Below are positions 1-9,287 of a stretch of DNA of 64,000 nucleotides, piece after piece; position 1 is the first letter of the stretch, and each line of letters starts with the position of its first letter. The translations under genes and the position numbers were made by a program. This stretch comes from Oxalobacter vibrioformis. GTDB lineage: Bacteria > Pseudomonadota > Gammaproteobacteria > Burkholderiales > Burkholderiaceae_D. The stretch is taken from the NCBI RefSeq assembly GCF_027118995.1, contig NZ_CP098242.1, forward strand, positions 186,001 through 250,000, given 5' to 3'. The notes beneath the pieces were generated by a model. That model was not told the origin of the DNA. It ran no database searches and saw only the letters and a list, made by a program, of their open reading frames with translations.

Positions 1-1071
1 CTGGTCACACGGAATTACAAAATGGCTGAAACCTGGCTGCTTCGTGCTGCCGAACAGGGACATTCCCGTGCGCAGTACATGCTGGCTGCCCTGTATACGG
101 ATGGAAGCCAGCTCAAACGCGACTATGAGAAGGCATTTCACTGGGGAAAAATCCTCGCGGACAAGGGAGACCGCATGTCGCAGTATGGCATCAGCGTGCT
201 GTATGAAAACGGCCAGGGGGTAGAGAAAAATCCGGGGCAAGCCCGCCGCTGGCTTCAGAGCGCGGTAACGCTGGGCAGCCCCAGTGCGATTGCCCGTATG
301 GATGCACAGGACTCGGCAACGCAGATCAATGCGCTGTCCGACCCGAAGCTCTCACCTGAAGTCTTCAGAAAAGCCAATGAATTGAATGACGCCCTGTCGC
401 AGTACTGGATCGGGCACGCCTACCTGACGGGGCGTGGCCTGAAAAAGGATACGGACCTGGCCTGGGTATGGTTAAACAAAGCATCACAGCAGGGCAATGC
501 ATTTGCGCAGTATGACCTCTCCTATCTTTATCCGATGGGCGAAGGCGTCAGACCCGAATACCAGTCTGCTGTTGCCCTTATCCAGACTGCGGCGGCCAGC
601 GGACATGTGAAAGCGATCTTCAATCTCGCAGGCATGTATGAAAAGGGCCGGGGCGTCATGCAGAACTGGAACGAGGCATACCGCCTGTATATCATTGGCG
701 CCGGTATCGGCAATGCAAATGCGATAGCACGCTTGAAGGAACTGGAAAACGCCTGCGTGAAGCCCACGCATGTGCAGTGCGAAACCTTCCAGCCGGAAAC
801 CATGGCACTTTACGCCGACACCACGTCGCTTTACCGGATCGGCCTCACGCTCTTTGATGGTGACGGCATTACCCAGAGCTACGGGCAATCGTTAAGATGG
901 TTCCGGCTGGCTGCCAACAAGGGAGACGTGGAATCGCAGTACCGGATGGCGTTTATTTACCAGAATGGCCTGGGGGTGGAACGGGACAAACACATGGCCC
1001 GCTACTGGTATGAGATCGCGGCGAGAAACGGCCAGCCGGATGCGATACGGCACGTGCAGACGGGGCGTTGA
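1..1071 (+). CDS. Sel1-repeat protein, 5' end outside the window
   Basis: The reading frame is open from base 1 and the first ATG (base 22) falls inside a Sel1 repeat, with no ribosome site before it, so the true start lies upstream. At least seven Sel1/TPR-like units are visible, with signatures such as AAEQGHSRAQYMLAALY, SQYGISVLYENGQGV, AQYDLSYLYPMGEGV and SQYRMAFIYQNGLGV. Sel1 repeats form alpha-solenoids that bind proteins; many bacterial members are periplasmic or outer-membrane associated. No catalytic motif is seen. A signal peptide cannot be judged because the N-terminus is missing. It is one of four Sel1 genes in the window. Confidence 0.85.
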   Translation: MVTRNYKMAETWLLRAAEQGHSRAQYMLAALYTDGSQLKRDYEKAFHWGKILADKGDRMSQYGISVLYENGQGVEKNPGQARRWLQSAVTLGSPSAIARMDAQDSATQINALSDPKLSPEVFRKANELNDALSQYWIGHAYLTGRGLKKDTDLAWVWLNKASQQGNAFAQYDLSYLYPMGEGVRPEYQSAVALIQTAAASGHVKAIFNLAGMYEKGRGVMQNWNEAYRLYIIGAGIGNANAIARLKELENACVKPTHVQCETFQPETMALYADTTSLYRIGLTLFDGDGITQSYGQSLRWFRLAANKGDVESQYRMAFIYQNGLGVERDKHMARYWYEIAARNGQPDAIRHVQTGR

Positions 1072-1106
1072 CGGCCCGCCCCTCAGAACAGTTCCCCGCC
1101 CTGTAT

Positions 1107-1134
1107 CAGCAGGCAAATTAATGAGGGCTGAGCC
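1107..1134 (+). repeat. Remnant of the intergenic inverted-repeat element
   Basis: This short stretch matches the right end of the full element at 8590-8766: both read CAGCAGGCAA, one variable base, TTAATGAGGGC and a similar GC-rich tail. No matching left end is visible, so it looks like the end of a degraded copy. It is the most recognisable item in the 412-base gap between the Sel1 gene and exbB. Confidence 0.55.
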
Positions 1135-1365
1135 CAATGCCCCGTCACTGTTTTCTCCCAGGGCATCCCACCGGATCTCGCCACCGCCGATCAGGATGTC
1201 TTCCTCGCTGTCGAACAGTTCATTCACGTGCAGCATTTCCATATCCATTTTCGTCCTGCCTGCCCCGGCGTAATGCATGAAAGGCATGTCGGCAAGAATA
1301 AGGCTGGCGCTTTCCGTTCCCTCATGATGCCGGCTGGCCGCATGTGCTGCTTTTATCCTGCGCAA

Positions 1366-1393
1366 GTGACAGGCCGTAAATTGCCACTATACT
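1366..1393 (+). promoter_or_regulatory. Possible promoter of exbB-exbD
   Basis: GTGACA (1366-1371) and TATACT (1388-1393) are separated by 16 bases and lie about 90 bases before the exbB start, which fits a sigma-70 promoter. Apart from this and the repeat remnant, I see nothing convincing in 1072-1483. A reverse-strand frame there overlaps the Sel1 gene deeply and is probably not a gene. Confidence 0.4.
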
Positions 1394-1483
1394 GCCAATC
1401 AGGGTTACCCCAAATCTTCAGTGATGCGCCTGATCCTGATATGATGGCTTTGTTTTTACTACTGCCCTTACTTTTCAGCCGAC

Positions 1484-2191
1484 ATGACACTCATTGCGCT
1501 ATGGAACCAGGGTGACCTGCTGATCAAGGGAATTGCCCTTCTCTTGCTGGTGATGTCTGTCGCCTCCTGGTATATCATCGTCACCCGGACCATGCGGGCC
1601 CTCGCATTTCGCAAAATGGCTGATGAAACCGCTGCCTTCTGGGCGGCCCGCGATCTTGATGAGGGTATTGCCGCACTTTCCCGTGAAGGACAGGACAACC
1701 CCTTCCTTTATCTTGCAACCGAGGGCGAACTGACGATGCGCCACCACAGCGCACGGGGAGAAAACCTCAAGAGCCAGATTTCCCTGCCGGACCTGCTGAC
1801 GGAAAGCCTGCGCGGTGCCATTGATGAAAACACCCTGCGCCTGCAAAGCGGCCTGTCCATCCTGGCGTCTGTGGGCTCCACCTCGCCTTTTATCGGCCTG
1901 TTGGGCACAGTATGGGGGATTTACCATGCCCTCGTCAGTATTGGCGCGACAGGCCAGGCCAGCATCGACAAGGTGGCGGGGCCTGTAGGCGAAGCGCTTA
2001 TCATGACAGCGCTAGGCTTGGCAGTGGCTATTCCCGCTGTGCTGGCCTACAACGCGCTGGTACGGGCAAACCGGCGGGCAATCGGCCGGATGAACCGCTT
2101 TGCCCGGCAGCTTCATGCGTATTTCCTGACAGGCGCCCCTCTTGAGGCAACGGATACGAAAGCGCCGGTAAATATCGCCGGGAGGGCATAG
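1484..2191 (+). CDS. exbB: ExbB/TolQ-family proton channel protein
   Basis: This inner-membrane protein is of the MotA/TolQ/ExbB family, which with an ExbD/TolR partner uses the proton gradient to energise TonB- or Tol-type envelope processes. The 235-residue length is normal. Three membrane segments are visible: near residues 9-32, near 124-148 with GLLGTVWGIYHAL, and near 165-190 with GEALIMTALGLAVAIPAV, the conserved channel-lining region. The next gene starts two bases after the stop, so the two are co-transcribed. No tonB, tolA, tolB or pal lies nearby, so choosing between ExbB and TolQ from context is not possible. ExbB is the likelier call because the pair stands alone. Confidence 0.85.
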   Translation: MTLIALWNQGDLLIKGIALLLLVMSVASWYIIVTRTMRALAFRKMADETAAFWAARDLDEGIAALSREGQDNPFLYLATEGELTMRHHSARGENLKSQISLPDLLTESLRGAIDENTLRLQSGLSILASVGSTSPFIGLLGTVWGIYHALVSIGATGQASIDKVAGPVGEALIMTALGLAVAIPAVLAYNALVRANRRAIGRMNRFARQLHAYFLTGAPLEATDTKAPVNIAGRA

Positions 2192-2192
2192 A

Positions 2193-2603
<411 letters not shown>

Positions 2604-2693
2604 GTGAAGGGGCCACGTCCTCTCGCACGAAAAACCGGAACTTTTTCCAGCCACATGAACCTGAAAACACGGGTACGCAACCCTGGCGAGGAG

Positions 2694-3226
2694 TTATTTT
2701 TTGAGCATTCGCTTCAGGTAAGCGACATCCAGCAGATTCACTGTCCTGAAACGTCCATCGTAAAACACCGCCCAGTTATTGAAAACACAAGGCAATGCCT
2801 TTGCTTTTTGCAGGGTATCCACTTCAATGAAATCGGCAGGAACGTCATTCGTTTCGCAATACTGCTTTATCATCCCGATGTTTTGCCCGATAAAGGGGCA
2901 TTGCCTATCGTAATAAATTGTCTGCCCCGAGCATACAGATGCCGGATTTGCCCTTTTCCCTTGTGGCTTCCCAGTACCCACAGGCAATACACGTAAAACC
3001 CGTTGTCCCCCGTCACGGGAACCCAGGCGGTTTCAAGCGGTGCATACTCAATAAAAACTGTCGCCTTTTCATCCAGTTTTCTAAAAACATGGCCTTCTTT
3101 GAGCCTGTCGGCAAGCCATTGCCGTTTGGCCTCAATACCCGGATAGGACTCTCTGCTGCGGATAATACAGCATAGATGCTCGGTGAAGAGATTGTCTGTT
3201 GTCAGGTTGATAAAATCAGCGGCCAT
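2694..3226 (-). pseudogene. Decayed yoaP-like N-acetyltransferase
   Basis: Two fragments in different frames together match the ends of a YoaP-type GNAT protein of about 250 residues. The first part (3226 down to about 2940) starts MAADFINLTTDNLFTEHLCC and reaches the YCLWVLGSHKGKG segment, where the acetyl-CoA site begins. The second part (from about 2940 to 2694) has the YoaP C-terminal domain: IYYDRQCPFIGQN, then FYDGRF and a final MLKK. Roughly 80-100 residues between them, including most of the GNAT core, are missing and the frame shifts at the junction. It is therefore very probably non-functional. The deletion joint lies near 2930-2950. Confidence 0.75.
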
Positions 3227-3269
3227 CGTTCATGGTTTTTCATGTCCGCCATTACCCTGACGTGCGCTT

Positions 3270-4100
3270 TCAGCCGGCCGTGTCGATGGTTTCCATCGCC
3301 AGGCACAGATCAGCCCAGGCCTGCTTTTTGGCCATCGGAGTGCGCAGGAGGTATGCGGGATGGTAGGTGACAATCAGTGGCACTTCGCTGCCAGCCACAG
3401 GCAAACGGTGTACTTTACCGCGCATGGCAGCCATGGTGATGTCGCGGTCGGTGTTCAAAAGGCCAACGGCAGCTGTCTTGCCCAGGGCGATGATGACTTT
3501 GGGCCTGATATTCGCGATCTGCCACTGGAGATACGGCATGCACATGGCGGCCTCTTCCTCGGTGGGCGGCCTGTCCTTTTTGCGCTCGTCGCTGGCGCGG
3601 CATTTGACGATGTTGGCGATGTAGGCGTTGCTGCCCCGTTTGATGCCCAGCGCAGCCATCATGTTGTCCAGCAGCATGCCGGAGCGGCCCACGAAGGGCT
3701 CGCCCTGCTGGTCTTCATGGTAGCCGGGACCTTCGCCGATAAAGAGCCATTCAGCACTGGTATCGCCCACACCGGGCACGGTATTGGTCCGCGTTTCGCA
3801 CAGGGTACAGCGGGTGCAGCCCCGGATTGTCTCAACCAGCGCTTCCCAACTGGCAATGTCCTGTGGCTCAGGCAGGATCTCGGAAGGGTATGTTGGCGCC
3901 AGCCAGGCATCAGACCCCGGCTCAGGACCTGCCAGGGGATCAGGGGCTGTTTCCGCCCGGGAAACGGGTGATGGTTCATCGAGTGTGACGGTGACGGTTT
4001 CAGGGACGGATTCGGGTGCGGCTGCCCTGCCGCGCAGTTGCCACTCCGGGCCAATACCCATTTCCTCTAAGATGCGCGCCCTGCTCTTTAAGCTGCTCAT
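3270..4100 (-). CDS. Family 4-type uracil-DNA glycosylase
   Basis: Removes uracil from DNA, starting base excision repair of deaminated cytosines. Residues about 95-276 form the family-4 domain. Iron-sulfur cysteines are visible at C95, C98 and C101, with others in IVKCR and AAMCMPYL. The active-site motif is GEGPGYHEDQQGEPFVG and the second motif is HPAYLLR near the C-terminus. Residues 1-80 are a Pro/Glu/Thr-rich low-complexity extension, common in betaproteobacterial homologues. The ATG overlaps the rimI stop by four bases, so it is the last gene of a tsaB-rimI-udg operon. Confidence 0.92.
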   Translation of the reverse strand: MSSLKSRARILEEMGIGPEWQLRGRAAAPESVPETVTVTLDEPSPVSRAETAPDPLAGPEPGSDAWLAPTYPSEILPEPQDIASWEALVETIRGCTRCTLCETRTNTVPGVGDTSAEWLFIGEGPGYHEDQQGEPFVGRSGMLLDNMMAALGIKRGSNAYIANIVKCRASDERKKDRPPTEEEAAMCMPYLQWQIANIRPKVIIALGKTAAVGLLNTDRDITMAAMRGKVHRLPVAGSEVPLIVTYHPAYLLRTPMAKKQAWADLCLAMETIDTAG

Positions 4101-4612
4101 AGCATCATCCTCATGACAATGGCATCCTCGCGGGTATTGTCCACATCGAGGTAGTAGTTTTTGCGGATGCCGATTTCCCTGAAACCGTATTTTTTATACA
4201 TCTCCTGCGGGCCGGTATTGGACGGGCGCACTTCCAGCAGCATGGATACCATGCCATGCTCGCGTGCGGTCTGGAGGGCGCGGTCAAGGAGCATGCGGCC
4301 ATAGCCCATGCCGTGCATGCTGGCTTTTAAGCCGATGGTCAGGAGATGGGCCTCATCGATGGACGTCATGAGAATGAAGTAGCCGGCTATCCTGCCGTTT
4401 GCTTCCTCGCACATGACCTGGCAGTTGTAGCCCCAGGCAACGGAATTGGCAAAGCCAGCCTCGGACCAGGGAAAAGGGAAAATCCGGGTCTCGATGGCAT
4501 GGATCTCGAAAGCATCATCAATGTGCATCTGCCGGAATATCATGGGAATGTCTGCTCCAGGCATCATGCCCGCCGTTTCCTCGTAGGTGTCGATGGCGTG
4601 TTTTCTCAACAT
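4097..4612 (-). CDS. rimI: Ribosomal protein bS18 N-alpha-acetyltransferase RimI
   Basis: A GNAT-fold enzyme expected to acetylate the N-terminal alanine of ribosomal protein bS18. The acetyl-CoA-binding segment is near residues 95-113 (IGLKASMHGMGYGRMLL). The typical RimI C-terminus follows: LLEVRPSN, then the YKKYGF and RKNYY motifs. At 171 residues it is about 20 longer than usual; the extra length is an N-terminal extension before IFRQMHIDDAF, so an internal start is possible. It overlaps tsaB by seven bases and udg by four, an arrangement well known in betaproteobacteria. Confidence 0.92.
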   Translation of the reverse strand: MLRKHAIDTYEETAGMMPGADIPMIFRQMHIDDAFEIHAIETRIFPFPWSEAGFANSVAWGYNCQVMCEEANGRIAGYFILMTSIDEAHLLTIGLKASMHGMGYGRMLLDRALQTAREHGMVSMLLEVRPSNTGPQEMYKKYGFREIGIRKNYYLDVDNTREDAIVMRMML

Positions 4613-5313
4613 GCCCCCACCCCTTCTTTCATGATGCGACGCTCTTCGGTGGTATAAGCTACCTTGTTCCTGAGGTAAAGCGGGCTGGCATCATGCGCGG
4701 AGATGGTTTCTCCCCGCTGGTATGCGGCTTTGCCCAGGATGGCAACGGCAGTGCTGCCAGGGATGATATCTGTGTGCCTGACAGCAACAGGAAGCAAATC
4801 AAGGGCATCGGCATACGCGATGAGGCCATTGCCGCAGGCGTCAGGCCGCCCCTCAGGCATGACAGCTTCAGGCGGGGTGATGCGCGGCGCAATAACCGTC
4901 TGCCAGGACCCGTTTTCATCATGGCGGTACTGTGCCCAGTACACTTCTTTCATGCGGGCGTCCAGTATGGCCAGCACATCGGTCGCCCGATGGTCTATCC
5001 GGCAGGCCTCGGCCATGGCCATGAGGCTCACAACGGGAATAAGTGGCAGAGCAGCGCCAAAGGCAAGACCCTGGGCCACACCGCAGGCTGTCCTGACGCC
5101 GGTAAAGGAACCGGGACCGCATCCGAAAGCGATGGCATCGCAATCTGCCACGGCCAGCTTTGCGTCTGCCAGGAGTGCCTGGATCATGGGCAGGATGGTC
5201 TGCGAATGCGTTGTCACCCCCTGGCTTGCACAGGTCTGGATGGAACCGTCCGCTTTCATCAGGGAAACGGAAGCGGTATCAGATGAGGTCTCAAATGCAA
5301 TGATGGTTGGCAT
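4606..5313 (-). CDS. tsaB: tRNA t6A modification protein TsaB
   Basis: TsaB is the ASKHA-fold partner of TsaD in the complex that installs threonylcarbamoyl on A37 of ANN-decoding tRNAs. The 235-residue protein begins with the nucleotide-phosphate motif IIAFETSSDTASVSL and carries the hallmark GPGSFTGVRTACGVAQGLAF near residues 69-88. It lacks the metal-binding histidines of TsaD, as expected. It is the first gene of a three-gene overlapping operon with rimI and udg. The start ATG is 128 bases from the divergent exported protein gene. Confidence 0.93.
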   Translation of the reverse strand: MPTIIAFETSSDTASVSLMKADGSIQTCASQGVTTHSQTILPMIQALLADAKLAVADCDAIAFGCGPGSFTGVRTACGVAQGLAFGAALPLIPVVSLMAMAEACRIDHRATDVLAILDARMKEVYWAQYRHDENGSWQTVIAPRITPPEAVMPEGRPDACGNGLIAYADALDLLPVAVRHTDIIPGSTAVAILGKAAYQRGETISAHDASPLYLRNKVAYTTEERRIMKEGVGAC

Positions 5314-5441
5314 GTGACTATTTTACCCTGTGAATGAGGTTTTAAGGTGATCTCGATCAGCCTTGCCAGTCCCCTGAAAGGGACATGCTAGAATGCAGCA
5401 AGCCCCGCCGTCCGGAATGATTCATTTGCCGTGGAGACGCC

Positions 5442-6176
5442 ATGAAAGCCTTTTTTCGCCCGTTTCTTTTGCCTGCTCTCTTCTTTTCCGTTCTCCCGGC
5501 TTTTTTCCTCCATGCGGCATGCGCAGCGGATGGAAATAATGCGGTATCCGGCCAGGCCATGCAAACCACCGCCTCCCCGGAAAATCTGCGCATGATCGAC
5601 CGCATTGAAAGCGGCAACATTGAGGTAAACCGGTGGTACTGGATTGGCGACTGGGCTGCACCGACCAATACGACGATGGCCAATCCGGCAAAACCCTGGC
5701 TTACGGCTGAAAAAGCGATTCCGGTTTCTGTGGCAAGCCATTTTGCACGGCCCGAGGGCGGTGTGTGGCCCTTTCACGGCTACCTGCTGGAGTCGCTGGC
5801 ACTGCCGGATGGGAAAAAGGAAATTGTTTTTAAAAAGAAAATCCTTCTGAGGCACCTGGTGGACAGGGAAAATATCACGGATGAGAAAACGCTCTCGGCC
5901 ATGCGCCTGTTGGACAGGGAGCCGGGAGTATCTGTCTACCGGAAAAAAGGGGGGGAAATGACGGAATTTTCGCTGGATAAGGCGCCCTTCGCCAAAAGCT
6001 ACTTCCGCGCCCTCATCAGCACGGGTGAGAATGGAAGCCGAGCCTACCGGGTCAACCGGGTGGTCACTATGCCGATCCAGTATATTGCGTATGACTATTA
6101 CCCCAGCGGCGCGGTGAAGGAAATCACGCATGTGATGCGTGCCCAGACAGGCACAGAACTGTTTTTCTACACCTAG
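5442..6176 (+). CDS. Exported protein of unknown function
   Basis: A 244-residue protein with a clear signal peptide: positively charged start, hydrophobic stretch (about residues 8-24), and a likely cleavage after HAACA. The mature part is soluble, with aromatic-rich segments (NRWYWIGDW, VWPFHGYLLESL) and no motif I recognise. It ends with ELFFYT. It stands alone, divergent from tsaB, with GGAGAC just before the ATG as a weak ribosome site. I can suggest only a periplasmic location. Confidence 0.7.
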   Translation: MKAFFRPFLLPALFFSVLPAFFLHAACAADGNNAVSGQAMQTTASPENLRMIDRIESGNIEVNRWYWIGDWAAPTNTTMANPAKPWLTAEKAIPVSVASHFARPEGGVWPFHGYLLESLALPDGKKEIVFKKKILLRHLVDRENITDEKTLSAMRLLDREPGVSVYRKKGGEMTEFSLDKAPFAKSYFRALISTGENGSRAYRVNRVVTMPIQYIAYDYYPSGAVKEITHVMRAQTGTELFFYT

Positions 6177-6324
6177 AAAATCCAATACAGCGATGATCGG
6201 GACAACCCGCAAAAGACAGGGGAAACGGAAAAATCACTGGTGAAACCCAACAACCCGCTCTGGCTGCCTAACATGCTGAAAACCGCCGGATAATCTGCTG
6301 TTTTCCAGCAGGGCCTGCACGGCG

Positions 6325-7278
6325 TCAGGCCAGCCCTTTATTGTTGCGCAACGTATTTCCCAATGCGGAATCCCGGATATTTTTGATGTCGCGTGACGGG
6401 GAATTGCCAAACATGCGGTGATACTCGCGGCTGAACTGGGAAAGGCTCTGGTAACCCACCTTGAAAGCAGCTGCCGTGGCATCGATGTTTTCCGTGGCCA
6501 TGATCCGCCGGGCTTCCATCAGGCGCAGCTGTTTCTGGAACTGCAACGGCGTGGAAATGGTAAACCGCTTGAAATGCTGGTGAAAGGAGGAAACACTCAT
6601 GCCGGCAATGCTGGCCAGGTCGTCCATGCGCAGGGGGTCCTGGAAATTTTCCTTGATGTAAGAGATGACCCGCCCGATCTTGCGGATATTGCTGCTGGGC
6701 ATGGAAAGCGAGGCAAGCTGTCGGCCCTGTTCGGAGCGCAACAGGCGGTAATGGATTTCCCGGATGTACATGGGCGCTAAAAAAGCCGCTTCCCGCAGCG
6801 TATCCAGCAGTGACACCAGCCGCAAAAGCGCATTGGACAGATTACCGTCTGCCTTGTCCAGGTAAACGCCTGTCGTTGTCGTATCTTTGGTGAAATCAAT
6901 CCTGAGCCGCTCATCCATGAGCAGCTCGGCAATCAGCGGCATGTCGATATCAAGGTGCAGGCAGTACAAGGGCTCCTCTGCCGAGGCTTCGGCAACCATC
7001 CCGACAAAGGGCATATTCAGGGCAAAAAGGAGGTACTCGCCCTTCTGGTAGGAGTACACCGCATCCCCGATCATCACGGACTTTCCGCCTTGCACGATCA
7101 GGCAAAGAAAAGGATTGTTGAACTCCGGAAGGGAGTGTTCCGGGTTGGAAACTTTCAAAAACCGCAGGCCGGGAATCGCCGTCTGATTGAGGTATTCATC
7201 AGAGGTGTGCCTTTTTATGACGTCGGCCAATTGATCCATATTGTTATTTTCTATTGCTATACGCTTGCTTTTGCTCAT
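6325..7278 (-). CDS. AraC-family transcription regulator (YqhC-like)
   Basis: A 317-residue regulator with an AraC-type N-terminal cupin domain (about 20-170, including PFLCLIVQGGKSVMIGD) and a C-terminal double helix-turn-helix domain (about 210-300). The latter contains MDDLASIAGMSVSSFHQHFK and the second-helix signature VGYQSLSQFSREYHRMFG. The gene is divergent from an iron-dependent alcohol dehydrogenase. This mirrors E. coli yqhC-yqhD, where YqhC senses reactive aldehydes and activates the dehydrogenase gene. The same role here is an inference from that synteny and domain type. Confidence 0.85.
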   Translation of the reverse strand: MSKSKRIAIENNNMDQLADVIKRHTSDEYLNQTAIPGLRFLKVSNPEHSLPEFNNPFLCLIVQGGKSVMIGDAVYSYQKGEYLLFALNMPFVGMVAEASAEEPLYCLHLDIDMPLIAELLMDERLRIDFTKDTTTTGVYLDKADGNLSNALLRLVSLLDTLREAAFLAPMYIREIHYRLLRSEQGRQLASLSMPSSNIRKIGRVISYIKENFQDPLRMDDLASIAGMSVSSFHQHFKRFTISTPLQFQKQLRLMEARRIMATENIDATAAAFKVGYQSLSQFSREYHRMFGNSPSRDIKNIRDSALGNTLRNNKGLA

Positions 7279-7435
7279 GATAGGAAAAATCAGGAAGAAA
7301 CAGGGTAATTATGCACATCCTTGCAGGATCAGGCAAACATTGTAGAAAAAAAAGCATATAAAAAAGACAACATTGATCGTAAACTGGTAATTGCCCCTAA
7401 AAACAAAAGCTATAAGAACAGAAAAAGGAGATATT
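7279..7435 (+). promoter_or_regulatory. Divergent control region, AraC regulator and alcohol dehydrogenase
   Basis: This 157-base AT-rich region separates the two outward-facing genes and must contain both promoters. I cannot assign operator half-sites with confidence. GGAG at 7427-7430, five bases before the GTG at 7436, is the dehydrogenase ribosome site. Confidence 0.5.
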
Positions 7436-8590
7436 GTGTCGAGCTTTATCATCCCTCGAACTGTCTTTTACGGTTCCGGCACGATCAAAGAGCTGGCAAA
7501 CCTGAAAGGTAACAAGGCAAGTGTGGTCGTGGGCGCCGGCTCCATCAGGAAAAACGGTGCAATGGACCGCATACTGGGCCATCTTGAAAAAGCGGGCTTT
7601 GCCACGCAGGTCATTGAAGTCGCTGGTACCGATCCCACTACCACGATGGTGGCAGAAGGCACACGCCAGATGGCAGAATTTTCGCCTGACCTGATCGTTG
7701 CAGCAGGCGGCGGCTCTCCGATTGATGCTGCCAAGGCGATGTGGCTTTTTTATGAGTATCCGTCACACACCTTCCAGGAAGCCGTGGTGCCGTTTACGCT
7801 GCCACCGCTGCGCCAGAAAGCCCGCTTTGTCGCCATCCCGACCACCAGCGGCACCGCAACGGAAGTCACTTCCTTTTCCGTGATCACGGATGCCGAGACG
7901 CTGGTGAAATACCCTATCGCGGACTACAACCTGACTCCGGATATTGCCATTGTCGACTGTGATCTGGTGGTGAGCATGCCGCCCGAGCTGACCGCCCACA
8001 CCGGCATGGATGCCTTTACCCATGCAATCGAGGCGTATGTGTCCACCATGGCGACAGACCTGACGGACGCACTGGCGATGAAGGCGATCGAAATAATCAA
8101 CTCTTACCTGCCGGGTTCTTATGCCGGCAGCAAAAAGGCCCGTGAAAAGATGCATCTTGCCCAGTGCATGGCAGGTATGGCCTTTTCCAATGCCATTTTG
8201 GGGATTGTCCACAGCATGTCGCATAAAAGCGGTAAGCTTTTGGATATCCCGCACGGATGTGCCAATGCCATTTTCCTCCCGCATGTCATTGCGTTCAATG
8301 CGGAAAAAGCACCCGGCAAGTATGCCGATATTGCCCGGCGTACCGGGCTGCCCGGTACGAATGAAAAAGACCTGGTCAAATCGCTCGTTTTGCGCATCAA
8401 TGAGTTGAACCGGCGGCTGGGCATTCCGCTGACATTGATGGAATACGGTATCAACGAAGACTTTTTTAACCACAATCTCGATGAAATGGCTGCCGGTGCA
8501 GTGGGTGACCCGTGTAGCGGGACCAATCCACGGCCTGTTTCAACAGACGAGATGCGTGAGCTTTTCCGGCTGGCTTTCTACGGTAGTTAG
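7436..8590 (+). CDS. Iron-containing alcohol dehydrogenase
   Basis: A group III, Fe-dependent alcohol/aldehyde reductase, NAD(P)H-linked, about 384 residues. The nucleotide motif GGGSPIDAAKAMW and the conserved TTSGTATEVT are present. The metal ligands are expected in MDAFTHAIEAYVS and in HSMSHKSG...HGCANAIFLPHV. The GTG at 7436 is preferred over a TTG 45 bases upstream because AAAAGGAG stands five bases before it and the protein then begins SSFIIPRTVFYGSG, typical of the family. The neighbouring AraC regulator suggests inducible aldehyde detoxification or diol reduction. A terminator follows at 8806-8840. Confidence 0.9.
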   Translation: MSSFIIPRTVFYGSGTIKELANLKGNKASVVVGAGSIRKNGAMDRILGHLEKAGFATQVIEVAGTDPTTTMVAEGTRQMAEFSPDLIVAAGGGSPIDAAKAMWLFYEYPSHTFQEAVVPFTLPPLRQKARFVAIPTTSGTATEVTSFSVITDAETLVKYPIADYNLTPDIAIVDCDLVVSMPPELTAHTGMDAFTHAIEAYVSTMATDLTDALAMKAIEIINSYLPGSYAGSKKAREKMHLAQCMAGMAFSNAILGIVHSMSHKSGKLLDIPHGCANAIFLPHVIAFNAEKAPGKYADIARRTGLPGTNEKDLVKSLVLRINELNRRLGIPLTLMEYGINEDFFNHNLDEMAAGAVGDPCSGTNPRPVSTDEMRELFRLAFYGS

Positions 8591-8766
8591 GCGCTGTCCT
8601 CATTAAATTGCCGTAAGCGAAAAGCTGATTTTGCTTGTCTGCCAAGGCGACGGGGCAACATTGGACGAAGGCGTATTAGACATACGTCGAGTTCAATTTT
8701 GGCTCAACAACGAAGGCAGGCGAGAAAAAGCAGTTTTGCAGCAGGCAATTTAATGAGGGCAGCGCC
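8590..8766. repeat. Intergenic inverted-repeat element, copy 1
   Basis: A 177-base non-coding element whose ends are 23-base inverted repeats with one mismatch (left end GGCGCTGTCCTCATTAAATT, right end its complement). The interior has CCAAGGCGACGGGG, a central palindromic GACATACGTC-like region and CAGTTTTGCAGCAGG before the right end. The last base of the dehydrogenase stop codon is its first base. Related copies occur at 9781-9951, 20371-20547 and, more distantly, 36937-37074. Confidence 0.75.
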
Positions 8767-8805
8767 TATATAAAACAAGCAGAGAAAGTACCCCACCAGC
8801 CTAAA

Positions 8806-8840
8806 GACGCCATCCACCAGGATGGCGCCTTTTCCTTTTT
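8806..8840 (+). terminator. Rho-independent terminator after the alcohol dehydrogenase
   Basis: GACGCCATCC, loop ACCA, GGATGGCGCC: a 10-bp stem with one mismatch, followed by TTTTCCTTTTT. It lies between two converging genes. Confidence 0.85.
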
Positions 8841-8867
8841 CCGGTGCATGTCGGCGGCTCAGCAGCG

Positions 8868-9245
8868 TTATACTGGGTACTTTACATCAAACGGGATGGG
8901 TGGCCCCATGTAACGGAAGCCTTCTCCTGTTTCGATGAGGCGTAGCAGGTTTTGCAGGGCATGTTCGAGTTCATCCTGACTGCAACGGTATTCTCCGATG
9001 ATGCCGTACTGTGTCCATGGCGAGAGATTGAACCCTTCTTCAATATCGTTGTACCAGAGTACCAGCGAGCCCGCGAGGCCAACGACCCAGAAACCGCCAC
9101 CGGTCTCTCCCCAGGGAGTGCATTGCCACTTTTGAGGCTCGATACGGGTGACATCCCACAGCCTGCCTGCCGGGATATCCATGCAGGCTTCGGCTTCAAT
9201 GATCACTTCCCACAATTCGGCTTCGGTAAAGGACTCCCAGCTCAT
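8868..9245 (-). CDS. Conserved-looking hypothetical protein, Trp-rich
   Basis: A 125-residue acidic protein with eight tryptophans (for example MSWESFTEAELWEVI and GGGFWVVGLAGSLVLWYND) and no signal peptide or membrane segment. Its size and pattern resemble small cytoplasmic SMI1-like or immunity-type proteins, but I cannot identify a family. It ends just inside the terminator region shared with the upstream dehydrogenase. It is followed on the same strand by no close partner; the next gene upstream starts 507 bases away. Confidence 0.6.
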   Translation of the reverse strand: MSWESFTEAELWEVIIEAEACMDIPAGRLWDVTRIEPQKWQCTPWGETGGGFWVVGLAGSLVLWYNDIEEGFNLSPWTQYGIIGEYRCSQDELEHALQNLLRLIETGEGFRYMGPPIPFDVKYPV

Positions 9246-9287
9246 AGGACATGATCCAGGTGAATGTCCCCGCCTGTGCAGGAAACA

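Noticed and set aside
892..1365. Reverse-strand open frame of 157 codons
   Set aside because: It overlaps the Sel1 gene by 180 bases, has no ribosome site, reads through a repeat remnant, and its predicted protein has no recognisable pattern.
3360..3971. Long plus-strand frame opposite the uracil glycosylase gene
   Set aside because: The minus-strand frame has complete family motifs and an operon context; the plus-strand frame is an antisense shadow.
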